Assembly (NCBI RefSeq): GCF_947499695.1
Contig: NZ_CANMPQ010000001.1
Location: forward strand, 1,612,001 to 1,676,000
Origin: an uncultured Allomuricauda sp.
Lineage (GTDB): Bacteria; Bacteroidota; Bacteroidia; Flavobacteriales; Flavobacteriaceae
DNA length: 64,000 nt
Reading direction: 5' to 3'
This document shows, piece after piece, positions 8,286 through 16,464 of this stretch. Every line of letters begins with the position of its first letter. Position 1 is the stretch's first letter. A program made the translations under genes and the position numbers. The notes below the pieces were generated by a model that had not been told where the DNA came from, searched no databases, and saw only the letters and a program-made list of their open reading frames with translations.

Positions 8286-8918
8286 TTAAGGTATATTCAA
8301 ATATTTATGGGTCTGTAAAGACACTATCCATTTTGGATGTTGCATTACATAATCTACTATAAGAGGAATCATTTTCTCCCTCACACTCCATTCAGGCTGA
8401 AGATAGAGGATGCAATTTTCATTGACCTTCGCTGCTTGTTCCTCTGCAAAAATTAGATCGTGTTTGTTGTACACGATTACCTTTAATTCATGCGCAACCT
8501 CGTAGATTTCTTCTTCCGGAAGTTTATTTTTTTTTGGTGATAAACAAATCCAGTCCCAGCTTCCTGTCAATGGATAGGCACCTGAGGTTTCTATGTGAAT
8601 TTTTAAATTCTTCGCTTTCAAGCTTGCGGTAAGAGGTCCCATATCCCACATCAACGGTTCTCCCCCGGTTATCACAATAGTATTGGAATATTTGACAGCA
8701 TTATCCACGATATTCTCAATAGCTGTAGGTGGATGGGTTTCAGCATCCCAACTTTCCTTTACATCACACCAATGACAACCCACATCACAACCTCCAATGC
8801 GAACAAAATAGGCGGCGGTTCCTTTGTGATAGCCTTCGCCTTGAATGGTATAAAACTCCTCCATTAAAGGAAGCATAAGCCCCTTTTCCACCAAATCCGA
8901 TATCTGTTCTGAAACCAT
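8286..8918 (-). CDS. queE: 7-carboxy-7-deazaguanine synthase
   Basis: A 210-residue radical SAM enzyme that contracts 6-carboxy-tetrahydropterin to 7-carboxy-7-deazaguanine, the third step of queuosine precursor synthesis. Visible features: EEFYTIQGEGYHKGTAA (substrate and SAM pocket) and the Fe-S Cys residues C44, C48 and C51 in GGCDVGCHWCD, the C-x3-C-x2-C form, then TGGEPLMW. Length is normal. An internal ATG exists, but the upstream start agrees with flavobacterial homologues as I recall them. A perfect -7 element lies 4 nt before the chosen ATG. No other que gene is nearby. Confidence 0.93.
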   Translation of the reverse strand: MVSEQISDLVEKGLMLPLMEEFYTIQGEGYHKGTAAYFVRIGGCDVGCHWCDVKESWDAETHPPTAIENIVDNAVKYSNTIVITGGEPLMWDMGPLTASLKAKNLKIHIETSGAYPLTGSWDWICLSPKKNKLPEEEIYEVAHELKVIVYNKHDLIFAEEQAAKVNENCILYLQPEWSVREKMIPLIVDYVMQHPKWIVSLQTHKYLNIP

Positions 8919-8922
8919 GGCG

Positions 8923-8930
8923 CAAAGATA
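8923..8930 (-). promoter_or_regulatory. -7 promoter element of queE
   Basis: TATCTTTG on the minus strand, exact match to TAnnTTTG, 4 nt before the queE ATG at 8918. A TTG lies about 23 bp further upstream and may act as the -33 element. Predicts a leaderless queE mRNA. Confidence 0.55.
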
Positions 8931-9030
8931 CGTTGGATGGTTGAATTACTTTACAACCACAAGAAGTTGTTTCTGTTTGCTGTTTCAGAATTGTTTAAAA
9001 TAACCCTATTTTTATCGCAAATTGAATTCC

Positions 9031-10554
9031 ATGAGCACTACCGATAAATTCTTTGAGCATATTGAGAAGGGCTATGCCACCAAAGGCGATTATATTACCA
9101 TGGGGGCAGGAATGCTCAATGGAGAGGCTGTAACGGAAGCTTTTATTAAAGTTCCGCTAAAGACACTCAATAGGCATGGACTTATTGCAGGTGCAACGGG
9201 TACGGGAAAGACAAAAACACTACAAGTAATATCTGAAAATCTTTCAGAAAAAGGGATTCCCGTTTTGTTAATGGACCTCAAAGGTGACCTAAGTGGTATT
9301 GCACAACCTAGTCCGGGACATCCAAAGATTGATGAACGACATGAGAAAATTGGACTTCCATTTGAGGCAAAAGGTTTTCCCGTTGAGATTTTATCGCTTT
9401 CAGAACAAGATGGGGTGCGATTGCGAGCAACAGTGTCCGAGTTTGGGCCTGTCCTATTATCAAGAATCTTGGACCTTTCGGTAACCCAAGAAGGTATTGT
9501 TGCTGTGGTTTTCAAATATTGCGACGATAATAAACTCCCTCTTTTAGATTTAAAAGACTTCAAAAAAGTGCTGCAATATGCCACAGGAGAAGGAAAAAAG
9601 GAATTTCAGGATGCTTATGGTCGAATTTCCACGAGTTCTACTGGAACTATTTTAAGGAAAATCATAGAATTGGAGCAGCAAGGCGCTGACCTTTTCTTTG
9701 GAGAAAAGTCCTTTGATGTGGATGATTTGGTGCGAATCGATGAAAATGGACGAGGTTATATCAACATTATTCGATTGACCGATATTCAGGACAGACCTAA
9801 ACTGTTCTCGACTTTTATGTTGAGCCTCCTGGCGGAGATATATGCCACATTCCCAGAACAAGGGGATAGTGACAGACCGGAATTAATACTATTTATTGAT
9901 GAGGCACATTTAATTTTTAAAGAAGCATCCAAAGCTCTATTGGACCAAATCGAAAGCATTGTCAAATTGATACGTTCCAAAGGTATTGGCCTATACTTTG
10001 TCACTCAAAACCCTACCGACGTGCCAGATGATGTTTTAGCACAATTAGGTTTAAAAGTACAACATGCCCTCAGAGCATTTACTGCAAAGGACAGAAAAGC
10101 CATAAAGCTGACAGCAGAGAATTATCCTGATTCAGAGTTTTATGACACCAAAGAAGTACTTACATCTTTAGGAATCGGAGAGGCTTTGATTTCTGCATTG
10201 GACGAAAAGGGAAGACCAACACCTTTGGCGGCAACCTTGCTTCGGGCTCCTATGAGTCGAATGGACGTGCTTACCGATGCTGAACTCAAAGAGGCTTTGG
10301 GCAAATCAAAACTCATTAAAAAATACAATGAGGATATTGACCGAGAAAGTGCTTATGAAATCCTGAATGAGAAAATCGAAAAAGCCGAAAAAGAGGCCGA
10401 GAAAGAAAAAGAACGGGAAGAAAAACGAAAAACCTCTTCGCGAAGAAGTTCCTCTACACGAAGAAGTACCCGAATGAATCCTGTAGTAAAAGTGCTCACC
10501 AGTGCCACATTTATTCGTGGAGTGTTAGGTGTATTAAAAAAAGTTATTCGATAG
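9031..10554 (+). CDS. HerA-like ATPase, DUF853 family
   Basis: A 507-residue P-loop ATPase of the HerA/FtsK superfamily (DUF853, YjgR-like). The Walker A motif GATGTGKT is at about residues 54-61, followed by LLMDLKGDLSG. Walker B is ILFIDEAHL near residue 290, and VTQNPTDVP is the sensor-like segment. Residues about 430-475 form a highly charged Lys/Glu coiled coil, followed by an Arg/Ser-rich stretch and a basic tail. The family is usually described as a helicase or DNA pump but the cellular role is unsettled. The start is ATG 9031; a TTG 9 bp upstream is also in frame but less likely. The next gene begins 9 bp downstream. Confidence 0.9.
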   Translation: MSTTDKFFEHIEKGYATKGDYITMGAGMLNGEAVTEAFIKVPLKTLNRHGLIAGATGTGKTKTLQVISENLSEKGIPVLLMDLKGDLSGIAQPSPGHPKIDERHEKIGLPFEAKGFPVEILSLSEQDGVRLRATVSEFGPVLLSRILDLSVTQEGIVAVVFKYCDDNKLPLLDLKDFKKVLQYATGEGKKEFQDAYGRISTSSTGTILRKIIELEQQGADLFFGEKSFDVDDLVRIDENGRGYINIIRLTDIQDRPKLFSTFMLSLLAEIYATFPEQGDSDRPELILFIDEAHLIFKEASKALLDQIESIVKLIRSKGIGLYFVTQNPTDVPDDVLAQLGLKVQHALRAFTAKDRKAIKLTAENYPDSEFYDTKEVLTSLGIGEALISALDEKGRPTPLAATLLRAPMSRMDVLTDAELKEALGKSKLIKKYNEDIDRESAYEILNEKIEKAEKEAEKEKEREEKRKTSSRRSSSTRRSTRMNPVVKVLTSATFIRGVLGVLKKVIR

Positions 10555-10563
10555 AAAAAGTAT

Positions 10564-11094
10564 ATGAAAAAATTAGGCCTGGTTCTTGGTATTTGCTTGC
10601 TAATAATTGGATGTGGAGAAAAGGACACCACTTTTTTGATAACGGAGAAGTCTGTGGGCTCTCTTTTAAGCGAGACTACCGTTGCTAATTTAAATCAGGT
10701 TTTTGCCCAAGATTCTATCTCAAAGGATACGGCCAGTTCTGACTCTGGAAAAATTAAAATCTATCAAAAGAACGGAAAACATTTATTGACCCTAACCTCA
10801 AGTTCGGATAGCATTCCAACAATCGAGAATATTCGCATTTTTGACAATCGCTATAAGACTGACAAGGGTATTGGACTTAATAGTACCTTTCAGGATATCC
10901 AAGAAAACTATTCCATCAAGAAAATTGTTACCACAATCAATAGTATTGTCATCTTTCCAAAAGAAAGTAATCTGTATTTTACCATTGATAAGGAAGAGTT
11001 GCCTTCCAATTTGAGATATACTACCTCTAAAGTTGAAGCCGTTCAAATTCCGCCTACTGCTAAAATTAAATATCTAATGCTCGGCTGGGAGTAG
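10564..11094 (+). CDS. Hypothetical lipoprotein
   Basis: A 176-residue protein with a lipoprotein signal (LLIIGC, lipid Cys17). The mature part is mainly beta-strand-like, with no catalytic motif I recognise. A segment near the middle (DNRYKTDKGIGLNSTFQDIQ) resembles the loop of small periplasmic lipoproteins that compare a parameter with 'f' and 't' style beta repeats, but I cannot name a family. It follows the HerA-like gene by 9 bp and is probably in the same operon. Function unknown. Confidence 0.8.
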   Translation: MKKLGLVLGICLLIIGCGEKDTTFLITEKSVGSLLSETTVANLNQVFAQDSISKDTASSDSGKIKIYQKNGKHLLTLTSSSDSIPTIENIRIFDNRYKTDKGIGLNSTFQDIQENYSIKKIVTTINSIVIFPKESNLYFTIDKEELPSNLRYTTSKVEAVQIPPTAKIKYLMLGWE

Positions 11095-11167
11095 TGCCTG
11101 TTAATTAATTCCTAAAGAGGTTTAAAGAGAGCGACCATTTGGGTAATTTCAGGGCAAAACCAACCCA

Positions 11168-12124
11168 ATGAAGATAGCTTTCCTTTTTCTTTTAGTACCA
11201 GTTCTCTCCTTTGCACAATACGATTTTGAACCTTCATCCGAGCATCCTTTTGGTCTTCCCAATCCTGAGGCCCCGAAAGAAATCATGGATTTTGCTCCAT
11301 TGATCGGAGAATGTAATTGCAAATCGTACAGTCTAAAAGCGGATCAAACCTGGGCGGAACCCATTGACATGGTCTGGCGGTTTAAATATATAATGAATGG
11401 AATGGGGGTCCAGGATGAAACTCTAAAAAAGGATGGCAGGCATTCCGGAAGTATTCGTCAGTTTATTCCCGACAGCACAAAATGGTATGTGCATTATTAT
11501 AGCTCAGGTGCCCCATCTACTAGACTTTCAACATGGGAAGGCAACAAAACCGAGGAAGGTAAAATTATACTCTACCGCGAACAAAAGGCACCGAATGGAA
11601 CAGATGGGTTTTTCCGGCTCTCTTTTTATGATATTGATGAAAAAGGATTTAAATGGGTCGGTGAATGGGTAGACAAAACGGAACAGGTAGTATTCCCTAC
11701 TTGGAAAATTGATTGCTCTAACGGCAAGACTTCCCAAACAGATGAAGAGGAAAAGAACAAAATAGTTACGGCGTCCCGAAATTTTTCAAAAGCGTTTATA
11801 GCCCAAAATTTTGATGAAATGGGCAATATTTATACAGATGATGCCAAACTAATTCCCCCAGGAGTGTCCATAGTTGATGGTCGTGAAGCCATCAAAGCGC
11901 GTTGGGAAATGGGAAAGGAAACCAAGGTACTCTCACATAGCATGGACGCTTCAGAAATAAACATTATCGGAGATTATGCTTACGATTATGGGTATTACCG
12001 TGGCACCAGTCAGAAAGGGAAAGAATCGGTTTCTACATGGAAGGGAAAATATGTCGTGGTTTGGAAAAAGACATCAGGTTCTTGGCAAATGTATATCGAC
12101 ATTTGGAATAGACTAATGGATTAA
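11168..12124 (+). CDS. Secreted protein: DUF1579-like domain plus DUF4440 (NTF2-like)
   Basis: A 318-residue exported protein. The Sec signal ends at FAQ (about residue 17). Residues about 40-180 form a beta-rich domain resembling DUF1579-type proteins (MVWRFKYIMNGMGVQDE and several Trp/Tyr strands). Residues about 195-318 form an NTF2/SnoaL-like DUF4440 domain (FSKAFIAQNFDEMGNIYTDDAKLI start, VVWKKTSGSWQMYIDIWN end). The cavity fold usually binds small molecules; no substrate can be given. The 3' end overlaps the convergent HxlR regulator by 4 bp (TTAA serves both stops). Confidence 0.8.
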   Translation: MKIAFLFLLVPVLSFAQYDFEPSSEHPFGLPNPEAPKEIMDFAPLIGECNCKSYSLKADQTWAEPIDMVWRFKYIMNGMGVQDETLKKDGRHSGSIRQFIPDSTKWYVHYYSSGAPSTRLSTWEGNKTEEGKIILYREQKAPNGTDGFFRLSFYDIDEKGFKWVGEWVDKTEQVVFPTWKIDCSNGKTSQTDEEEKNKIVTASRNFSKAFIAQNFDEMGNIYTDDAKLIPPGVSIVDGREAIKARWEMGKETKVLSHSMDASEINIIGDYAYDYGYYRGTSQKGKESVSTWKGKYVVVWKKTSGSWQMYIDIWNRLMD

Positions 12125-12543
12125 ATTAATCCATATTTTTCCCGATTGGCAAGCACCTTAGGACTGTTCGTTTGCATCCACTCTGTTAGTTCCAGAAGTC
12201 GTTCAACGTAGGACTGACCAAAATCGGTAAGGCTATATTCCACACGAATGGGCACTTCGGCATAGACTTTTCTTGAGATATATCCATCTGCTTCCAAGAC
12301 TTTTAACCGTTGGCTCAATACTTTACTCGAAATGCCATAGACAAATTTCTTCAATTTATTGAAACGTAAAACGGGAAAATACCCCAACCATAAAATGATA
12401 AGTGTACTCCATTGGTCCGAAGCTACAGACATTACATCGCGAACAGGACAAAGTTCAGGTGGATTCTTGTAATCAATATGCCCAAACATTTTTTGCAATT
12501 TTTTTGCCATTCTAACCTGCTGATTTTCAGTAACAGTTTCCAT
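12121..12543 (-). CDS. HxlR-family transcriptional regulator
   Basis: A 140-residue winged helix-turn-helix regulator. The HxlR signature runs from CPVRDVMSVASDQWSTLII through the recognition region GISSKVLSQRLKVLEADG to the wing (VEYSLTDFG). The Cys in CPVR is the conserved N-terminal cysteine that senses thiol stress in some relatives such as YodB, HypR and QorR. About 20 extra residues precede the domain. It diverges from an alpha/beta hydrolase gene 97 bp away, and that gap carries an inverted repeat, so local regulation of the hydrolase and of itself is likely. Confidence 0.9.
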   Translation of the reverse strand: METVTENQQVRMAKKLQKMFGHIDYKNPPELCPVRDVMSVASDQWSTLIILWLGYFPVLRFNKLKKFVYGISSKVLSQRLKVLEADGYISRKVYAEVPIRVEYSLTDFGQSYVERLLELTEWMQTNSPKVLANREKYGLI

Positions 12544-12613
12544 TTTTATACTTGGTTTTGGAGAGGTGACTTCTTTTTTCTTCTAAAATGAATGTGTAAT
12601 TTTAGTTTCTAAT

Positions 12614-12637
12614 AAAAAGTAAGTTACAAAAAGTAAC
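12614..12637. promoter_or_regulatory. Candidate HxlR operator
   Basis: GTTAC-AAAAA-GTAAC (12623-12637) is a perfect 5-bp inverted repeat. It is overlapped by a direct repeat of AAAAAGTAA (12614-12622 and 12628-12636, 14-bp period). It ends 3 bp before the hydrolase start codon at 12641 and lies about 80 bp from the HxlR start. Position and symmetry fit a dimeric winged-helix repressor; the pairing is inferred. Confidence 0.45.
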
Positions 12638-12640
12638 CAT

Positions 12641-13480
12641 ATGAAAAAAGTGATTGCGAAAATACTTCCCCTGGCTTATGGGCAATATTTTAACCTTAAT
12701 TCTCTCTTTTTTCCTAAAAAAACTGCCCATAGAGCCTTTAACCTATTATGCACGATAAGAAAAGGTAAAGTCCGACCGCAACAGGCAGATTATCTGGAAA
12801 AAGGCAAGAATGTAGTTGAACAGGTTGCAAACCACCAATTACAGTCATATCATTGGCCAGGAAATGGAGAAACGGTGCTCTTGGTGCACGGCTGGGAAAG
12901 CAACACTTTCCGTTGGCGAAATCTGATTAAAAAACTTCAAGAAGCCAATTTCAATATTATTGCATTTGATGCTCCTTCGCACGGACATTCGTCGGGTAAA
13001 CTTTTGTATGTGCCGCTTTATGAAGAAGCAGTGCATTACATGGTAAAAAAATACAACCCAAAGTACTTGGTCGGGCATTCCGTCGGTGGAATGACCTTAA
13101 TGTACAATGAATATAAAAATCCTAATCCAGCCGTAGAAAAAATTGTCACTATTGGCTCTCCCTCAGAATTCCATGAAATTATGGAGCATTCTCAAAACAT
13201 CCTAAGGTTTAGCAATCGCTTTATGGGTATTATCGATAATTACATCCAGGACAGATTTGGTTTTAAAATCCATGATTTTTCTACTTCCCAATTTGCAAAA
13301 TCCAACACCAAAAAGGGACTCTTATTTCATGATCGTTTAGACCTTGTCGCCCCTTATCATGCGTCCGAACAAGTCCACGCTAATTGGAAAGGAAGTAAAC
13401 TAGCAACTACTCAAGGTTTAGGACACTCCATGCACCAGGAAGAAGTTAATGATGAAATCATCAATTTTCTTTTAGCATAA
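12641..13480 (+). CDS. Alpha/beta hydrolase
   Basis: A 279-residue cytosolic alpha/beta-fold hydrolase. Strand 3 carries VLLVHGWESNTFRWR (oxyanion region), then IAFDAPSHGHSSGK. The nucleophile elbow is GHSVGGM (Ser near residue 147), the acid is probably in FHDRLDLVAPY, and the His is in GLGHSMHQ near residue 265. All three triad residues are therefore visible. The substrate is unknown; regulation by the divergent HxlR gene suggests a response to a toxic or electrophilic compound. It is followed by a bidirectional terminator. Confidence 0.88.
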   Translation: MKKVIAKILPLAYGQYFNLNSLFFPKKTAHRAFNLLCTIRKGKVRPQQADYLEKGKNVVEQVANHQLQSYHWPGNGETVLLVHGWESNTFRWRNLIKKLQEANFNIIAFDAPSHGHSSGKLLYVPLYEEAVHYMVKKYNPKYLVGHSVGGMTLMYNEYKNPNPAVEKIVTIGSPSEFHEIMEHSQNILRFSNRFMGIIDNYIQDRFGFKIHDFSTSQFAKSNTKKGLLFHDRLDLVAPYHASEQVHANWKGSKLATTQGLGHSMHQEEVNDEIINFLLA

Positions 13481-13490
13481 CCCATTCAAA

Positions 13491-13525
13491 AAAAATCCCA
13501 AACGCTTTTCGCATTTGGGATTTTT
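13491..13525. terminator. Bidirectional intrinsic terminator
   Basis: A perfect 12-bp stem, AAAAATCCCAAA with TTTGGGATTTTT, and an 11-nt loop. It lies between the stops of the convergent alpha/beta hydrolase (13480) and Gfo/Idh/MocA (13550) genes. The A and T runs at both sides let it work in both directions. Confidence 0.85.
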
Positions 13526-13549
13526 AGAGTATTCGTTAAAATGGAGGAA

Positions 13550-14995
13550 TTAGAATTTTCTATATTCTCCTTGCAAATATTGATTGGCTTCTTCTTCTGC
13601 AAACTTGGCATTTTCACTATCCCAATGCAGCGTTTTATTCGGGAAACGTCCCGCTATAACACCCAGGAGAATGGTTTCCGTCAAACGGGCAGCATACTCA
13701 AAAGGAGCAGTACATTTGTCTTTACCTAAACATGCATCAATGAATTGATGATAGTGTTTGGGTCCTTCACTAGCATAGTTTCTAATAGGCTCTCCTAAAT
13801 TGTGCTTGGCAATGTCTTTGGAAATATCGACATATTTGCCTCTTACAATCTTTCTTGGCAATTGCATAAAATGAGGTAAGAGCAAGCGTCCCTTTGTTCC
13901 CACAAACATAGCACCCTGTTCTGGAAGTTCTCCTACATTCGCAACTTTAGCATCCAGGGAAATGTCGGTTTTGGAAGCTTTCTTTTTGGTGTTTACCCCA
14001 CCCTTTGCACCTGGAAGCACCAAATCTTCATGAGCAGGAGGCATTCCTGGACCGTCATACCAAATCCACTTTAATGATTTGCCTGTGTATTCCGTTCCTG
14101 GGAATTCGTATGTAACGGTATTGTTTTCTGGATACCCATAACCGTTTGGTTCTCGGCACTCATTTATAATGGTCTTGGGAACATCTAGGTTCAGTGCATT
14201 GTATGGTGTATCAAAAATATGAACGCCCATATCACCTAAAGTACCGCATCCATAATCCATAAGTTTTCTCCAGTTTCCTGGGTGGTAATATCCTTCCTTA
14301 TAAGGACGCTCTGCTGAAGTGCCCAACCACAGGTTCCAGTCGAGTTGTGCAGGTACATCATCTTCTCCTTCTGGCTCAGCTCCATTATATCCCCAAGATT
14401 TTGGACTCCAAGCATGCACCGTATGTACTTTTCCAATTATACCATCCTGTATCAACAATGTGGCCAATTTATAATCGTAAAAAGAATGAACTTGAATTCC
14501 CATTTGGGTAACCAGACCCTTGTCTTGAGCCACCTTCTTCATGGCCCGGGATTCAGAAACATAATGTGTCAACGGTTTTTGGCAATAGACATGCTTGTCC
14601 ATTTCCATAGCCATTAATGAGGCAGGTGCATGGGTATGGTCCGGTGTAGATACAATTACCGCATCAATTTCATCTGCCATTTCATCCAACATCACACGAT
14701 AGTCAAAAAACACTCGGGCCTTCGGGTGTTTCTTTCGTGCCGTGGATAAGTTGATTGCATCTACATCGCAAAGTGCCACCACATCAACCTGTGAGTGCGA
14801 TGATATGTCATTTAGATCTGCAGCTCCCATATTGGCTACTCCAATATGAGCTGTTCTTATTCTGCCATCTGGTTTTATCGTTCTCAACTTTTCATTGGCA
14901 CTAAGAATGGAAGGTGCAGCCAACAAACCGAGGGCTCCCACACCGCTTTTCTTTAAAAAATCCCTCCTATCTTGATTTGACTTCTTCTTACTCAT
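13550..14995 (-). CDS. Gfo/Idh/MocA family oxidoreductase, Tat-exported
   Basis: A 481-residue NAD(P)-dependent sugar oxidoreductase. The N-terminus is a twin-arginine signal (RRDFLKKSGVGALGLLAAP), so the enzyme folds with its cofactor before export. The Rossmann domain begins at IRTAHIGVANMGAADL, and VYCQKPLTHYV is the nucleotide-binding motif in its Bacteroidota QKP form. The C-terminal domain shows NWRKLMDYGCGTLGDMGVHIFD, the region with the catalytic His. The DUF1080 gene lies 64 bp upstream on the same strand. Together they fit the oxidised-sugar (3-keto-glycoside) route, in which this enzyme would interconvert hydroxyl and keto sugars. Confidence 0.9.
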   Translation of the reverse strand: MSKKKSNQDRRDFLKKSGVGALGLLAAPSILSANEKLRTIKPDGRIRTAHIGVANMGAADLNDISSHSQVDVVALCDVDAINLSTARKKHPKARVFFDYRVMLDEMADEIDAVIVSTPDHTHAPASLMAMEMDKHVYCQKPLTHYVSESRAMKKVAQDKGLVTQMGIQVHSFYDYKLATLLIQDGIIGKVHTVHAWSPKSWGYNGAEPEGEDDVPAQLDWNLWLGTSAERPYKEGYYHPGNWRKLMDYGCGTLGDMGVHIFDTPYNALNLDVPKTIINECREPNGYGYPENNTVTYEFPGTEYTGKSLKWIWYDGPGMPPAHEDLVLPGAKGGVNTKKKASKTDISLDAKVANVGELPEQGAMFVGTKGRLLLPHFMQLPRKIVRGKYVDISKDIAKHNLGEPIRNYASEGPKHYHQFIDACLGKDKCTAPFEYAARLTETILLGVIAGRFPNKTLHWDSENAKFAEEEANQYLQGEYRKF

Positions 14996-15059
14996 ACTAT
15001 TATCTTAAAAATTATTTTTTCGACTGTAACTTTTGACTGTGACCCTTCCTTTACCGGTT

Positions 15060-15848
15060 CTACAATCTCTTAATTTTTATATTCTTGAACCAAATAGGAC
15101 TTGAATGATCTTGCAATGCTATGAAACCCTTTTTGAATTTTCCGTAATCGGGAGCATTGTCCCACTTTCCAGAATTTTTCTTTTTGTTCCAATCCTCTGA
15201 CCATGGTTGAAACTCCAACAGCTTTTTGCCATTGAGCCAATGTTCCACTTTCTCCGGGGTGAAAACAATCTTGGAGGAATTCCATTCTCCAACGGGATTT
15301 AGCTTTTTTTGGGATTCATCCGCTACATGCATAGCATAATCAGCACCGGTCTTTTGCCAGTCCTGCAACACTTCTGGATTTTTAGCCCCAAACTGAGAGT
15401 TATAATCAGTCAAATTATGGATTCTGGCATAATTCTCATCATCTATAAGCTGATATTCTGGAGAAACTACGGGAGGGCCATCATATCCCTCTTTTACATG
15501 ATAGAAGATACCACTATTGCCTCCTTCGGGCAATTTCCATTCTAAATACAGCTCAAAATTGTCAAACTCCTCTGCGCCATAGATAATATCTGTGCCTCCT
15601 TCATAATCTTGCTCCAATCCCAACGCGGTATCGAAGGTTAGCGTGCTGTCCTTAATAGTCCATCCTGGTGGCAAGGAATCACCATTATATGCTCTCCACC
15701 CTTTGGTAGTTGAACCATCGAAAAGATACACCCATTCATTCGTCTCTGGATTGGTTTCTACTATTGCTTCTTTTTTGACCTCTGTCTTTTGCGCTACTTT
15801 ACAAGAACTAATAATAATAAACGATACCAGAATCGCGATTTTTTTCAT
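15060..15848 (-). CDS. DUF1080 (3-keto-disaccharide hydrolase-like) lipoprotein
   Basis: A 262-residue lipoprotein (IIISSC, lipid Cys16) carrying one DUF1080 domain, a concanavalin-like fold. Typical blocks: LFDGSTTKGWRAYNGD, FELYLEWKLPEGGNSGIFYHV and FIALQDHSSPIWFKNIKIKRL. Some DUF1080 proteins are now known to cleave 3-keto-glycosides, which earned the name 3-keto-disaccharide hydrolase. It is the first gene of a pair with the Tat-exported Gfo/Idh/MocA enzyme, which supports that role. Substrate identity is inferred, not shown. A TATCTTTA near 15888 (one mismatch) may be its -7 element. Confidence 0.88.
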   Translation of the reverse strand: MKKIAILVSFIIISSCKVAQKTEVKKEAIVETNPETNEWVYLFDGSTTKGWRAYNGDSLPPGWTIKDSTLTFDTALGLEQDYEGGTDIIYGAEEFDNFELYLEWKLPEGGNSGIFYHVKEGYDGPPVVSPEYQLIDDENYARIHNLTDYNSQFGAKNPEVLQDWQKTGADYAMHVADESQKKLNPVGEWNSSKIVFTPEKVEHWLNGKKLLEFQPWSEDWNKKKNSGKWDNAPDYGKFKKGFIALQDHSSPIWFKNIKIKRL

Positions 15849-16007
15849 TTTAGTTGCTATTTAATTAGTTATGTTGTCAGTTATTAAAGATAATCACATT
15901 TGCCCGTGGTAGGAATTTTTTTATACCATCAACACAACATAAACCACGAATGCTGTTTTGTAAAGAATTATCTGGTGTTATTCTAAAAAATCCCAAAATC
16001 AATTTAT

Positions 16008-16015
16008 TAATTTTG
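16008..16015 (+). promoter_or_regulatory. -7 promoter element of the VOC gene
   Basis: TAATTTTG matches TAnnTTTG and lies 24 nt before the ATG at 16040. No clear TTTG is found at the -33 position. Confidence 0.4.
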
Positions 16016-16039
16016 TGAATACAGTAATCATCTATCCTT

Positions 16040-16462
16040 ATGCAGACCATTACTCCTTTCCATATTGCCATTCCGGTTCATAATCTGGCCGAATGTCGTA
16101 GTTTTTATCGTGAAATATTAGGTTGCGAAGAAGGTAGAAGTAGCGACCACTGGGTCGATTTTAACCTTTTTGGACATCAATTGGTCATTCATTATAAACC
16201 AAAATCAGAGGAAACCCTGCACACCAACGCGGTAGATGGTAAGAATGTTCCCGTTCCGCATTATGGAGTGGTATTACCATGGGATATTTTTCAGTCTTTT
16301 TCAAAAGAATTAGTGGCAAAAGGAGTTGAATTTGTTATTGAACCCTATATCAGATTTGAGGGTGAGGTTGGAGAGCAAGCTACCATGTTTTTTCTTGATC
16401 CAGCAGGGAATGCTCTAGAATTCAAGGCCTTCAAGGATATGGGACAACTTTTCGCGCAATAA
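16040..16462 (+). CDS. VOC (glyoxalase/bleomycin resistance) family protein
   Basis: A 140-residue single-module vicinal-oxygen-chelate protein with two beta-alpha-beta-beta-beta repeats. Candidate metal ligands: His8 (FHIAIPVH), a His in HYGVVLP, and the C-terminal Glu in [23 protein letters not shown] is the classic end of the fold. Family members include isomerases, dioxygenases and resistance proteins, so the reaction is not predictable. The stop lies 2 bp from the stop of the convergent DUF2306 gene. Confidence 0.88.
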   Translation: MQTITPFHIAIPVHNLAECRSFYREILGCEEGRSSDHWVDFNLFGHQLVIHYKPKSEETLHTNAVDGKNVPVPHYGVVLPWDIFQSFSKELVAKGVEFVIEPYIRFEGEVGEQATMFFLDPAGNALEFKAFKDMGQLFAQ

Positions 16463-16464
16463 TT

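Noticed and set aside
12121..12124. Overlap of stops as a sign of sequencing error
   Set aside because: Both proteins end at family-typical lengths, and the same kind of 4-bp overlap occurs at two other convergent pairs.
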